39,210 bases of DNA from Terriglobia bacterium (GTDB lineage: Bacteria; Acidobacteriota; Terriglobia; Bryobacterales; Bryobacteraceae). Shown here in pieces: positions 1 through 9,329 of the stretch (position 1 is its first letter; every line of letters begins with the position of its first letter). Both the position numbers and the translations under genes were made by a program. The notes below the pieces were generated by a model that ran no database searches, was not told the origin of the DNA, and was given only the letters and a program-made list of their open reading frames with translations. The stretch is from positions 1 to 39,210 of the forward strand of contig JAIQFS010000068.1 of assembly GCA_020073145.1 (NCBI GenBank), in the 5' to 3' direction.

Positions 1-221
1 CGGCCCGAACCCCCACCGCCGCGTTCGCTGCCAGTGAACCGCGCGTCGGCCGTTGGCGGCGCGACTTGCGCCGGGACATAGAACCACTAGAAAGCGGCCG
101 ACTGACTTACGAGAGGTCGCTTTTCAGCAGCCTGCTAGAGGGCGCCTCCGCTGCTAAACACTCCTCCTGATCCTCGAGTAGAGTGCAATGATGTATCGAT
201 GACGCCAAAAGGGGCCCGGAC
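1..221. other. No gene seen at the window edge
   Basis: I see no convincing coding frame, RNA gene or strong hairpin here. It lies downstream of the minus-strand aldo/keto reductase that ends at 222, so it may hold that gene's 3' flank. Confidence 0.4.
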
Positions 222-1205
222 TTACAAGTTCGCGAGCATCCCGCGCGGCTGGTACGGCTCGGCCAGCGACTTCAGCTCGGCCTCGTCCAGCTTCAGGCTC
301 AGCGCGGCCACCGCGTCATCCAGGTAACTCAACTTGGTGGCGCCGATGATCGGCGCGGTGATGCCGGGCTGGTGCAGCACCCAGGCCAGCGCCACCTGCG
401 CGTTGTGGACGCCTCGTTTCTTGGCGATCTCGGTGACACGGTCGACTATGGCGAAATCGGCGTCGTGGTAGTACTGCCAGCGCGAGAATTCGTCGCTCTT
501 GGCGCGCGCGGTATCGCCGAGGTCTTCCTTGCGGCGGTTGCCGGCCACGAAGCCGCGGGCCAGCGGGCTGAACGGAATCACGCCGAGGCCTTCGGCGCGA
601 CAGAGTGGCAGCACCTCGCGCTCTTCCTCGCGATAGACCACGTTGTAGTAGTTCTGCATGGTGGCGAAGCGCGCGATGCCCATTTTGTCGGCGGTGTAGA
701 GCATCTTGGCGAGTTGCCAGGCGTACATGGAGGAAGCGCCGGTATACAGCGCCTTGCCGGCGCGCACCACGTCGTCGAGCGCGCGCAGCGTCTCCTCCAC
801 CGGTGTCTGCGCGTCGAAGCGGTGGATCTGGTACAGGTCGACGTACTCGGTGCCGAGGCGGCGCAGGCTGTCGTCGATCGAGTGCATGATGTGCTTGCGC
901 GAGAGGCCCTTATGATTCGGGTCTTTGCTCATCGGCATGTAGACTTTGGTGGCGATCACGATGCGGTCGCGGCCGGGAGCGAAATCCTTCAACGCGCGGC
1001 CCAGGACCTCTTCGCTCGCGCCGACGGAGTACATATCGGCGGTGTCGAAGAAGTTGAAGCCCAGATCGAGGGCGCGGCGGATGAAGGGGCGGGCCGGTTC
1101 TTCATCGAGGATCCACGGCCGCCAGGTGCTGGAGCCGTAGCTCATGGCGCCGAGGCACAGGCGCGAGACTTTCAAACCGGTTTTGCCGAGATTCACGTAG
1201 TCCAT
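222..1205 (-). CDS. Aldo/keto reductase
   Basis: The 327-residue protein has the full length of a single-domain AKR, an NAD(P)H-dependent TIM-barrel carbonyl reductase of the cytosol. The family's catalytic tetrad can be placed: Asp54 and Tyr59 in FFDTADMYS, Lys87 in ATKVY and His128 in YQIHRF. The C-terminal segment PIIGATKLSYLDDAVAAL fits the usual cofactor-binding end. The start at MDYVNLGKTGLKVS is the normal AKR N-terminus. The substrate cannot be read from the sequence. The gene is divergent from the cupin remnant and the LigC-like gene, so a link to aromatic metabolism is only possible, not shown. Confidence 0.93.
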   Translation of the reverse strand: MDYVNLGKTGLKVSRLCLGAMSYGSSTWRPWILDEEPARPFIRRALDLGFNFFDTADMYSVGASEEVLGRALKDFAPGRDRIVIATKVYMPMSKDPNHKGLSRKHIMHSIDDSLRRLGTEYVDLYQIHRFDAQTPVEETLRALDDVVRAGKALYTGASSMYAWQLAKMLYTADKMGIARFATMQNYYNVVYREEEREVLPLCRAEGLGVIPFSPLARGFVAGNRRKEDLGDTARAKSDEFSRWQYYHDADFAIVDRVTEIAKKRGVHNAQVALAWVLHQPGITAPIIGATKLSYLDDAVAALSLKLDEAELKSLAEPYQPRGMLANL

Positions 1206-1294
1206 AGGAGGCTGGTGGAAACCTCCAGTATGGCATCGCCAGCCCGGAACGGGCCAAGCCCAAGAGGCGCATCTCCCCTGAGAAGATCGAGCTC

Positions 1295-1644
1295 ATGAAG
1301 CTGATCAAAGATCCGACCGTGATCGCCGCGGCCGGCAACCTGCCGAAGCGGATCGCCGAATACGTGGGCCGAGTTAATTCCGGGACGGCGGCCCTCAGCA
1401 TCGCCCACATGACCAGTCCGCCCGGTTGGAAGGAACCGGGCCAGACTTCCGGATTCGACGAATATACTGTGGTCCTACGTGGTTCGGAGACCCGGTCGGC
1501 CATCACCGATGTGCTGCGGGACAGGCCATCGTCTCGCCTAAAGGCGAATGGGTGCGGTACAGCACGCCCGGCCCGGAAGGGGCCGACTACATCGCCGTCT
1601 GCATGCCGGCCTTTTCGCCAGAAACGGTGCATCGCGACGCCTGA
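1295..1644 (+). pseudogene. Cupin-domain protein, frameshifted
   Basis: Two frames together make one small cupin. Frame 1 begins MKLIKDPTVIAAAGN and runs to DEYTVVLRG. The rest (AGQAIVSPKGEWVRYS, then ADYIAVCMPAFSPETVHRD) lies in another frame and ends at 1644. The switch falls near 1510-1515, where adding one base after GATGT would restore an Asp-Val-Ala-Ala-Gly-Gln join. Everything else fits a full-length cupin of about 115 residues. The family is usually a metal-binding beta-barrel of unclear substrate. A sequencing error is as likely as a real mutation because there is a single lesion. Confidence 0.7.
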
Positions 1645-1785
1645 TGAGGGTTCTACCCGCTGCGCTGGATTGAATGGCCGCAATGATGATAAGGTGGTGA
1701 GTCGCGCGGCGACATTGGGCCCTGGCACTGCCACGGCGCTGGAGCGTGTCGCCTTCGCAATCAAAGCGAGAGTGAGGGAAACCCC

Positions 1786-2751
1786 ATGAAAGTCGGTGTG
1801 GCAGGACAAGGCGCGTTCGGCGTGAAGCATCTGGAAGCAATGGCGAACATTCCAGGGATCGAGGTCATTACCCTCACGGGCGGGAATCAGACGGCCACCG
1901 CAGAAGTCGCGCGGCGGTTCAAGATTCCGCATTACACCGGCGACCTGGCGGAGAGCCTGAAGCAGCCCGGCCTGGAGGCCATGATCCTGGCTACTCCCAC
2001 CGGAATGCACGCCGCCCAAGGGGTGGAGTGCATGCGCGCGGGCAAGCATGTTCACATCGAGATCCCCATCGCGGATTCACTGGCCGATTCCGAAAATCTG
2101 GTGAAGGTCCAAAAGGAAACCGGCGTGGTCTGCATGGGCGGCCATACACGGCGGTTTAATCCCAGCCACCAATACGTGCACCAGAAGATTCAGGCCGGCC
2201 AACTGAAGATTCACCAGATGAACGTGCAGACCTACTTCTTCCGCCGCACCAATATGAACGCGGCCGGTAAGCCGCGAAGCTGGACGGATCACCTGCTCTG
2301 GCACCACGCCTGTCACACCGTGGATCTGTTCCAGTATCAGACCGGGGAACTGGTTTCGGATTGCTACGCCGTGCAAGGGCCGATGCATCCGGAGCTGAAG
2401 ATCGCGATGGATATGGGGATCCTCCTGAAGACGCCGTCGGGCGCGGTGTGCACGTTGTCGCTTTCGTTCAACAATAAAGGGCCCCAGGGCACGTTTTTCC
2501 GCTACATCGGGGACAGCGGAACCTATGTCGCCTATTACGATGACCTAGTGGATGGCGAGCAGAACAAGATCGACCTTTCGACGGTGGCGGTCTCGATGAA
2601 CGGCATCGAACTGCAGGATCGGGAGTTCTTCGCGGCCATCAAAGAGAAGCGCGAGCCCAATGCCGACGTGCGGCAGTGCTTCACCGCCATGCAGGTGCTC
2701 GACCGGCTGGAGCAGATCCTGAATTCCAGCGCCAGGGCGTCGGCGCGGTAG
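1786..2751 (+). CDS. ligC: LigC-like 4-carboxy-2-hydroxymuconate-6-semialdehyde dehydrogenase (Gfo/Idh/MocA family)
   Basis: This 321-residue protein has a Rossmann domain (GQGAFG at residues 7-12) and a Gfo/Idh/MocA C-terminal domain. The usual EKP motif is EIP at residues 92-94, as I recall for LigC. Other LigC-like blocks are GGHTRRFNPSHQYVH, MNVQTYFFRR, SWTDHLLWHHACHTVDLF, SLSFNN and SMNGIELQDREF. Known role of the family: NADP-dependent oxidation of the hemiacetal of the protocatechuate 4,5-cleavage product to 2-pyrone-4,6-dicarboxylate. A GAGGG ribosome site precedes the ATG. LigJ-like and LigK-like genes lie about 25 kb away in the window. Ring-cleaving LigAB, LigI and LigU are not seen here. 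Confidence 0.85.
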   Translation: MKVGVAGQGAFGVKHLEAMANIPGIEVITLTGGNQTATAEVARRFKIPHYTGDLAESLKQPGLEAMILATPTGMHAAQGVECMRAGKHVHIEIPIADSLADSENLVKVQKETGVVCMGGHTRRFNPSHQYVHQKIQAGQLKIHQMNVQTYFFRRTNMNAAGKPRSWTDHLLWHHACHTVDLFQYQTGELVSDCYAVQGPMHPELKIAMDMGILLKTPSGAVCTLSLSFNNKGPQGTFFRYIGDSGTYVAYYDDLVDGEQNKIDLSTVAVSMNGIELQDREFFAAIKEKREPNADVRQCFTAMQVLDRLEQILNSSARASAR

Positions 2752-2760
2752 GGGCCTCAA

Positions 2761-2777
2761 ACCGCGCCTCCCGCGGT
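2761..2777 (+). terminator. Possible weak terminator hairpin after ligC
   Basis: A perfect 6-bp stem (ACCGCG/CGCGGT) with a 5-nt loop begins 10 nt after the ligC stop codon. There is no T-tract after it, so its role as an intrinsic terminator is weakly supported. Confidence 0.25.
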
Positions 2778-2864
2778 GCGCAAGGTAGAGTCTTACGCCA
2801 CCTTTCCCGTTGATATAATTGGGGAACTTTTGGCGCGCGGCAGTGGGCGCGCGGACGGTGTAGT

Positions 2865-5800
2865 GTGAACTTTTCCGAGATCTTCATCCGGAGGCCGATC
2901 GCGACCAGCCTGCTGATGCTGGCGATCGCGATGTTCGGAGTCATCGCGTACCGCGGGCTGGCGGTGAGCGATGTCCCACAGATCGACTTCCCTACCATTC
3001 AGGTGCAGGCAGGGCTTCCCGGCGCCAGCCCCGCCACGATGGCCTCATCGGTGGCCACCGTGCTGGAACGCCAGTTCACTACCATCGCGGGCGTGAACTC
3101 CATGATCTCCTCCAGCACCATGGGGGCCACCAGCATCACCCTGCAATTCGACTTGAGCCGGGACATTGACGGGGCCGCGGTGGACGTGGAGACCGCCATC
3201 GCTACGGCCACGCCGCTGCTCCCGCCGGGGATGCCCACGCCGCCCACCTTCCGCAAGCAGAATCCGGGCGACCAGCACATCATCACGCTGGCGGTGGCAT
3301 CGCCGACCATGCGGCTGTCCGATCTGGACGATTACGCCGAGAACGTCATCGTTCCGCGCATCTCGACGATTCCGGGCGTGGCCCAAGTGCAGATCTTCGG
3401 AGCGGCCAAGTATGCGGTGCGGGTGCAGGTGGATCCGAGCAAGCTGGCGGCCCGCCGCATCGGATTGAACGAAGTCAGCAGCGCGGTTCAAAACTGGAAC
3501 GTCAATCTGCCCACTGGGACCCTGTTCGGGCCGCACACGGCGTTCAACGTCCTGGCCAACGGGCAATTGCAGCGAGCCCTGGAGTACCGGCCAATGATTG
3601 TGGCTTACCGCAACGGAGCGCCGGTGCGGTTGGACGAAGTGGCGCGCGTGATCGATAGCGTCGAAGACGACAAACAGAGCGCGGCCCTCTATGGCGGTGA
3701 ATTCGGCACGGCCGGCATGCCCGCGGTCGTGATGGGGGTGGCCCGCCAACCGGGCGGCAACACCATTCAGGTGATCGATGCCATCCGGCGGCTGCTTCCC
3801 TCCATCCAGAAGCAACTGCCGCCGAGCGTGCGTCTGATCATTCGCGGCGACCGTGCCCAGACGATCCGCGAGGCCTTCAAAGACATCCAGTTCACCATGG
3901 CCGCCACACTGGCGCTGGTGGTGCTGGTAATCTTCCTGTTCCTGCGAAATCTCTCGGCCACCCTGATCCCCGCGGCCGCGCTGCCGTTCTCGATTCTCGG
4001 CACGTTCTCGGTCATGTACCTGCTCGGGTTCACCTTGAATAATATCTCGATGATGGCCCTGATCCTCTCGATCGGGTTCGTGGTGGATGACGCCATCGTG
4101 ATGGTGGAGAACATCACCCGTCACATCGAGAATGGGGAGAAGCCGCTCGAAGCGGCCTACCGCGGGTCGAAGGAGATCGGGTTCACCATCGTTTCCATGA
4201 CGCTCTCGCTGGCGGCGGTGTTCATTCCGATCCTGTTCATGTCGGGAATTCTCGGCCGGCTCTTCCGCGAATTCGCGGTGACCATCTGCGCCGCGATTCT
4301 CATTTCGGGGCTGGTGTCCATCACCATGACTCCGATGCTGTGCAGCCGCCTGCTGCGGGTTCCCAAGCCCGAGCGGCATGGCTTTGTGTATCGCGGGATC
4401 GAGCGCGCCTTTGAGGGAACGCGCGACGTGTACGGCCGCAGTTTGGGCTGGGTACTGCGGCATCGACCGGTCATGTTGGTGATGTTTCTCATGGTGGCGG
4501 GAGCCACTGCCTATTTGTACGTGGCGGTGCCCAAGGGCTTCCTGCCGGAGACCGACAATGACCAGTTCAATGTCAACCTGCTGGCGGAACAGGGCACTTC
4601 GTATTACCAGATGCTACGGTACACCGACCGCGTGTCGAGGATCGTGGTGACGGACTCGGATGTGACCGCGCTCTACAGTCGGGCCGGCGGCAACGCGGGC
4701 GCGGCTAACAACGGCAGCCTCACGGTCAACCTCAAACCGCGGCGCGAGCGCCGGGCGACCGTGGTCGATATCATCAACCGAGTGCGGCCGAAACTTGCGA
4801 ACCTTCCCGGGGTGCGCGTGTCGATGTCCGTTCCGCAGCCGATCCGCTTCAGCGGGCGCAATTCCACGGCCAGCTACGATTACACCCTGTACGCGCCGAA
4901 CACCGACGAATTGTACCGGGCGGCTCCAGATCTGGAGCGCGCCGTCTCGCGGCTGCCGGCGGTGGTGGACGTGACCAGCGACCTGCAGATTCGCAATCCG
5001 CAGATCCGCATTGCCGTGGACCGCGACCGGGCCGCCGCGCTCAACGTGGATTGGGACGACGTCGCCGGCATGCTGTACGACGCCTTCGGCCCGCAGTTGG
5101 TCTCCACCATCTACGGAGCCAATAATCAATACCGAGTCCTGCTCGAGGTGCTGCCGCAATACCAACGTTTCGAGGATTCGCTCAAGCTGCTCTACCTGAA
5201 ATCGCATTCGGGAGATCTGGTGCCGCTGTCGGCGATTGCCCGGGTTGACCTGAACGCCGGGCCGAACAGCGTTCCTCATTCCGGCCAGTTGCCTTCGGTG
5301 ACGCTCTCGTTCGGATTGCGGGCCGGGTTCTCTCTCGGCCAAGCCACCGATGCCATCGAAGCCGCCGCCAAGGAAACTCTACCGGCCGACATCATCGGCA
5401 CCTTTCAAGGCTCCGCCAAAGTCTTTCAGGACTCCACCCGCAATATGGGCTTTCTGCTGCTGATTGCGGTTCTGGTAGTGTACATCGTGCTCGGGGTACT
5501 GTACGAAAGCTACATTCATCCGGTGACGATCCTGTCCGGTCTGCCCTCGGCCGGATTCGGCGCCTTATTAACCCTCCTGCTGTTCAAGATCGAGCTCAGC
5601 ATCTATAGCTTCGTAGGTCTGATTTTGCTCATCGGGATCGTCAAGAAGAACGCCATCATGCAGATCGATTTCGCGCTGGAGGCGGAGCGGGGAGGCAAGG
5701 CGCCGCTGGACGCCATCCATGAAGGCTGCCTGATCCGCTTCCGCCCGATCATGATGACCACCATGGCGGCGCTCCTCGGCGGAGTCCCGATGGCGCTGGG

Positions 5801-5990
5801 TTGGGGCTCCGGCGGCGAGGCTCGCCGGCCGCTGGGGATGGCGGTGGTGGGCGGCCTGCTTTTCTCCCAACTCATGACGCTCTATCTCACCCCGGTGGTT
5901 TACACATACATGGCAACGTTCCTGGCCCGCTGGCGGCCGCTGCGCGGTCCGCGAGGGGTCCTGCGCCCCGTGGCGTTATCCGGAGACTGA
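2865..5990 (+). CDS. RND efflux transporter permease (MdtB/MdtC/AcrB type)
   Basis: At 1041 residues this is a full-length hydrophobe/amphiphile efflux RND pump of the inner membrane, which exports substrates using the proton gradient. It starts MNFSEIFIRRPIATSLLM, the typical cytoplasmic start and first helix. The large periplasmic loop follows, then helices 2-6 with the proton-relay motif VVDDAIVMVEN. A second repeat ends with GIVKKNAIMQIDFALE and the closing helices. It starts at GTG. No membrane-fusion adaptor or outer-membrane factor is next to it; the nearest TolC gene is about 10 kb away on the other strand. It must borrow partners or its operon was rearranged. The motif set is closer to MdtB/MdtC than to metal pumps. 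Confidence 0.95.
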   Translation: MNFSEIFIRRPIATSLLMLAIAMFGVIAYRGLAVSDVPQIDFPTIQVQAGLPGASPATMASSVATVLERQFTTIAGVNSMISSSTMGATSITLQFDLSRDIDGAAVDVETAIATATPLLPPGMPTPPTFRKQNPGDQHIITLAVASPTMRLSDLDDYAENVIVPRISTIPGVAQVQIFGAAKYAVRVQVDPSKLAARRIGLNEVSSAVQNWNVNLPTGTLFGPHTAFNVLANGQLQRALEYRPMIVAYRNGAPVRLDEVARVIDSVEDDKQSAALYGGEFGTAGMPAVVMGVARQPGGNTIQVIDAIRRLLPSIQKQLPPSVRLIIRGDRAQTIREAFKDIQFTMAATLALVVLVIFLFLRNLSATLIPAAALPFSILGTFSVMYLLGFTLNNISMMALILSIGFVVDDAIVMVENITRHIENGEKPLEAAYRGSKEIGFTIVSMTLSLAAVFIPILFMSGILGRLFREFAVTICAAILISGLVSITMTPMLCSRLLRVPKPERHGFVYRGIERAFEGTRDVYGRSLGWVLRHRPVMLVMFLMVAGATAYLYVAVPKGFLPETDNDQFNVNLLAEQGTSYYQMLRYTDRVSRIVVTDSDVTALYSRAGGNAGAANNGSLTVNLKPRRERRATVVDIINRVRPKLANLPGVRVSMSVPQPIRFSGRNSTASYDYTLYAPNTDELYRAAPDLERAVSRLPAVVDVTSDLQIRNPQIRIAVDRDRAAALNVDWDDVAGMLYDAFGPQLVSTIYGANNQYRVLLEVLPQYQRFEDSLKLLYLKSHSGDLVPLSAIARVDLNAGPNSVPHSGQLPSVTLSFGLRAGFSLGQATDAIEAAAKETLPADIIGTFQGSAKVFQDSTRNMGFLLLIAVLVVYIVLGVLYESYIHPVTILSGLPSAGFGALLTLLLFKIELSIYSFVGLILLIGIVKKNAIMQIDFALEAERGGKAPLDAIHEGCLIRFRPIMMTTMAALLGGVPMALGWGSGGEARRPLGMAVVGGLLFSQLMTLYLTPVVYTYMATFLARWRPLRGPRGVLRPVALSGD

Positions 5991-6081
5991 GGGATATCAA
6001 AGAGACTGACTATCTTTGTATGTTTCCGCTTGCATGCCAATCCGGGGGTATTGTACACTCGGTTACCAATGAACTAAGGCG

Positions 6082-6095
6082 CCAATTAGAATTGG
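6082..6095. promoter_or_regulatory. Palindrome upstream of the 6129 gene
   Basis: CCAATT and AATTGG flank a 2-nt centre, giving a 14-bp near-perfect palindrome about 35 nt before the start codon. It could be an operator for the downstream secreted protein. No regulator gene is adjacent, so the role is inferred. Confidence 0.3.
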
Positions 6096-6128
6096 GCCCT
6101 ATTGAATTGCGTGGCGGTGGAGGTAATG

Positions 6129-6908
6129 ATGCGGATGCGGCTTAACCCTTGGTTCCTTCTGGCTCTGCTGGCCCTTGCGTCCTTCGGGCAGTCGGCCTTA
6201 ACGAACGATGCGATCATCAAGATGGTCAAGGCGGGTCTGAGTGACGACATTATTCTGAGCACAGTCAAGGCTCAGCCAGGAAAATACTCGACAACCGCGG
6301 ATGACTTGATTGCCTTCAAATCGGCGGGAATCAGCGACAAGGTCATCGCTGCGATCGTCGAGCGCGCGGCGTCCGGCGGCGCAGCCTCGACACCTGCCCC
6401 TGCGGCTGCAGGTGCGACGACTGGGCCGGTCAGCGAAGTGGGAGTGTATTTCAAGAAGGGTGATGGCTGGGCTGACGTTCCACCCGAAGTCGTCAATTTC
6501 AAAACGGGTGGCGTCTTGAAATCCATTGGCACTGCCGGCCTGGTGAAAGGCGACGTCAACGGGCACGTCAATGGCTCGCACAGTTCCACTCAACTGAAGA
6601 CGCCGGTGGACCTGCTGGTTTATACGCCGGATGGCACCGCAATTACCGAGTACCAACTCTTGCGGCTGCACGATGAGAAAGATGGCCGGGAGTTCCGAAC
6701 GGTCACCGGAGGCGTGCTGCACGTCTCGGGCGGGGCTACCCGTGACCTGATTCCCTTCGAGAATAAAAAGCTGGCGCCTCGCACCTATGAGATCGTGCTC
6801 CCGAACATCGGGGCCGGTGACTATGGGCTCTTGCCGCCCGCTTCCTCCGACGCCACCTCGAGTTCCGGCAGGATTGGCAAGGTCTATTCGTTCCGCATCA
6901 TCGAGTAG
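6129..6908 (+). CDS. Secreted protein of unknown function with an N-terminal helical repeat
   Basis: The protein has 259 residues. A signal peptide (MRMRLNPWFLLALLALASFG) is followed by a helical segment beginning LTNDAIIKMVKAGLSDDIIL, with a second similar unit (DDLIAFKSAGISDKVIAAIV). An Ala/Pro/Gly linker leads to a beta-rich C-terminal domain of about 150 residues. I know similar proteins from Acidobacteriota but no function. GGAGG at 6119-6123 lies 5 nt before the ATG at 6129; ATGs at 6126 and 6135 are alternatives. It is probably periplasmic or secreted. It stands alone between the RND gene and the broken peptidase. Confidence 0.8.
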   Translation: MRMRLNPWFLLALLALASFGQSALTNDAIIKMVKAGLSDDIILSTVKAQPGKYSTTADDLIAFKSAGISDKVIAAIVERAASGGAASTPAPAAAGATTGPVSEVGVYFKKGDGWADVPPEVVNFKTGGVLKSIGTAGLVKGDVNGHVNGSHSSTQLKTPVDLLVYTPDGTAITEYQLLRLHDEKDGREFRTVTGGVLHVSGGATRDLIPFENKKLAPRTYEIVLPNIGAGDYGLLPPASSDATSSSGRIGKVYSFRIIE

Positions 6909-7813
6909 CTACTGCCGCTCGATCCAGCCCAGGACGGGGTCGCGGCCGGCCAGGAAATCCGCGGCGGTTAGGTCGACGCGCTGATCCGGCTCCCAGTCGG
7001 GTGGATCGGCGTTCTTCGCGAAGCGATAATAGCGCGTGGAATAAATCACTCTGAGCCGCGAATTGGGTAAGTCGAAGAAGCGCTGTTCGCCGAAACTGTT
7101 GGGCTTTTCCGCCGTGGGTTCGCCGACCAGCTTGGCGCGCGCCCGGTCCTTCAACTCGACCATGGCGAACGCATTCACGCCACGGTGCCCGCGCGTCCGG
7201 CGCGCAGTGAATGGAAGCGCCGTCCATCCCGCATCAATTCGAAATCAGCGGATTTTCCCGGAACGGGCAGACCGGCCGCTTCCAGCGCCCTCGGCAAGAG
7301 CAGCAAGCTGGCCATCGCGTCCTGGGTTTGGATGGGGTTTTGTTGAGCGATGAAGGGCAAAAGCCGCCGCGTAGCCTCTTCGACCGGAATACCCGCAACG
7401 GAAATCAACCGCGCGCCCACCGCTTCGGCCATGTCGTCTCTGGCCTCCGTACAATACCAGCCTTCCGGAAACTGGCGAAACCGAAGCTCGAACGGTTTCC
7501 CCTGGTTGAACGCCAGAATCCAGGAGTGGGGATCGTCCACGGCCGCCATGATTCGCGTCAGCCCGGCTCTCATTTCAATATCGGAAGCGGTTGCGGCGGC
7601 GTCCTCGAGCCGGCTGATCTGCTGCTCGAACTCCGCTCTCGGGAGGTGAAAAAAGAGATCCTTGTGGCGCGCCGCCAGTTCGCGCCCGAAATTAGCGACG
7701 TCCTCCCGCCATTGGCCTGGGGACAGATGCTCCGGCGGCGGTGACACGGCCTGGCCTGAAAGGAGCACAGCCGCCGCGAGCAGCGCGGCCAGTTTGAGGA
7801 TGCGACGGCTCAA
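6909..7813 (-). pseudogene. S41-family peptidase-like gene with its catalytic middle lost
   Basis: The N-terminal part (7813 to 7175) has a signal peptide (LLAAAVLLSGQAV) and an S41-type leader domain with DDPHSWI. The C-terminal part, in another frame from about 7190 to 6909, reads VNAFAMVELKDRARAKLVG, EPTAEKPNSFGEQRFFDLP, then NSRLRVIYSTRYYR. That is the end of an S41 peptidase core just after the catalytic Ser region. The residues that normally precede VNAFAM and carry the nucleophile are absent. The join is out of frame, and stop and restart overlap as GTGA at 7175-7178. The two parts total about 300 residues against roughly 450 expected. I read this as an internal deletion, so the enzyme is very unlikely to be active. 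Confidence 0.75.
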
Positions 7814-7925
7814 ATATACCTCCAGGTATTGTATTCAACGTTCCCCGCGGAATCCAGGTTTCCGATTTCTGGGTGAAGCCGCCCGCAGCGAACCTGCGCC
7901 CCAATCCGCGCTACACTCATCGAAG

Positions 7926-9296
7926 ATGAAGTCCGCCGACGCGCACACGCCCACTTTGCTCATCGCCGACGACCAGCCGGACGTGCTGGAGGCGCTGCGC
8001 TTCCTCATCAAGGGCGAAGGGTACCAGGCCGAAGCCGTCACGTCGCCGGCGGCGGTGCTGGACGCCGTCGAAGGCCGCGAATTCGACGCCGTGGTCATGG
8101 ACCTGAATTACACCCGCGACACCACCTCCGGGCAGGAAGGCCTTGACCTGCTCTCGCGCATCCAGAACCTCGACACGACGCTGCCGGTGATCGTGATGAC
8201 GGCCTGGGGCTCGGTGGAGTTGGCGGTGGAAGCCATGCGGCGAGGGGCGCGCGATTTCATCCAGAAGCCGTGGGACAACGCGCGAGTGTCGGCCATTCTG
8301 AAGACGCAAATCGAACTCGGCCGCGCCTTGAGGAAAGGGCAGCGGCTTGAGGCCGAGAATCGGGCGCTGCGGGCGGAGCGATTTCCGCAGCTAGTGGCGC
8401 AATCGGCCGCCATGCGGCCGGTGTTGGACGTGATCTCGCGGGTGGGGCCGTCGGACGCCAACGTACTCATCACCGGCGAAAACGGCACAGGAAAAGGCCT
8501 GGTGGCGCGGACGCTCCACTCGGTGTCGCTGCGGTCTGGGCGGCCTCTGGTGACGGTCAACACGGGCGGCCTGGCCGAAGGCATCTTCGAGAGCGAGCTG
8601 TTCGGCCACGTCAAAGGCGCCTTCACCGATGCCAAGACCGACCGCGTGGGACGGTTCGAGATGGCCGACAGCGGCACTCTGTTTCTGGACGAGATCGCCA
8701 ATATTTCTCAGAACCTGCAAGCCAAGCTGCTGCGCGCGCTGGAGACCGGCGAATTCGAGCGCGTCGGCTCCTCGAAACCGCGGCGGGTGGATGTGCGTAT
8801 CTTCTCTGCCACCAATGCCGATCTGCACGCGGAAATCGCCGCCGGCCGCTTCCGGCAGGATCTGCTGTTCCGTCTGAACACCATCGAACTCCGGCTGCCT
8901 CCGTTGCGCGACCGCCGCGAAGACATCGCACCGCTGGCGGGCCATTTTCTCCGCCAGCATGCCAGCCACTATCGCAAGCCCATCACGGGATTCGATGAAT
9001 CGGCCGTCAAAGCTCTCCTGGCGCACGGCTGGCCGGGCAATGTTCGCGAGCTGGACCATGCGGTGGAGCGGGCGGTCCTGATGGCGCAGGGGGATACGGT
9101 TCGTGCTTCCGATCTCGGCTTGCGCGTCGGCCGAGAAGGCGCACCGCGGCTGGAGGACATGAGCCTGGAAGACGTGGAAGCGCTGCTCATCAAGAAGGCG
9201 CTGGCCCGTTTCGACGGCAACGTCAGCCACGCCGCCAACGCGCTGGGCCTCAGCCGCAGCGCGCTATACCGAAGGCTGCAGCGGTACGGGTTATAG
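7926..9296 (+). CDS. Sigma-54-dependent response regulator (NtrC-like)
   Basis: The 456-residue regulator has three domains. The receiver has Asp15-Asp16, phosphoacceptor Asp59, Thr92 and Lys114. The AAA+ domain has Walker A GENGTGKG at 184-191 and Walker B LFLDE near 252-256. A Fis-type helix-turn-helix ends the protein (NVSHAANALGLSRSALYRRL). The sigma-54 contact loop reads GAFTDA at 231-236 instead of GAFTGA. It should activate sigma-54 promoters when phosphorylated. I chose the ATG at 7926 because the receiver starts directly after it; the longer open frame upstream is not family sequence. The likely partner kinase is at 10109, separated by a toxin-antitoxin pair. Confidence 0.93.
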   Translation: MKSADAHTPTLLIADDQPDVLEALRFLIKGEGYQAEAVTSPAAVLDAVEGREFDAVVMDLNYTRDTTSGQEGLDLLSRIQNLDTTLPVIVMTAWGSVELAVEAMRRGARDFIQKPWDNARVSAILKTQIELGRALRKGQRLEAENRALRAERFPQLVAQSAAMRPVLDVISRVGPSDANVLITGENGTGKGLVARTLHSVSLRSGRPLVTVNTGGLAEGIFESELFGHVKGAFTDAKTDRVGRFEMADSGTLFLDEIANISQNLQAKLLRALETGEFERVGSSKPRRVDVRIFSATNADLHAEIAAGRFRQDLLFRLNTIELRLPPLRDRREDIAPLAGHFLRQHASHYRKPITGFDESAVKALLAHGWPGNVRELDHAVERAVLMAQGDTVRASDLGLRVGREGAPRLEDMSLEDVEALLIKKALARFDGNVSHAANALGLSRSALYRRLQRYGL

Positions 9297-9329
9297 GATT
9301 GCCCGGACTTCGGTTCTCCTCTTATGCTG

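Noticed and set aside
372-1298. 308-residue plus-strand open frame opposite the aldo/keto reductase
   Set aside because: It is the antisense shadow of a clearly conserved gene in GC-rich DNA, with His/Arg/Val-rich composition and no family motif.
3045-4463. 472-residue minus-strand open frame inside the RND gene
   Set aside because: Antisense shadow: very rich in His, Arg, Gln and Gly, no fold-like pattern, while the RND frame is unmistakable.
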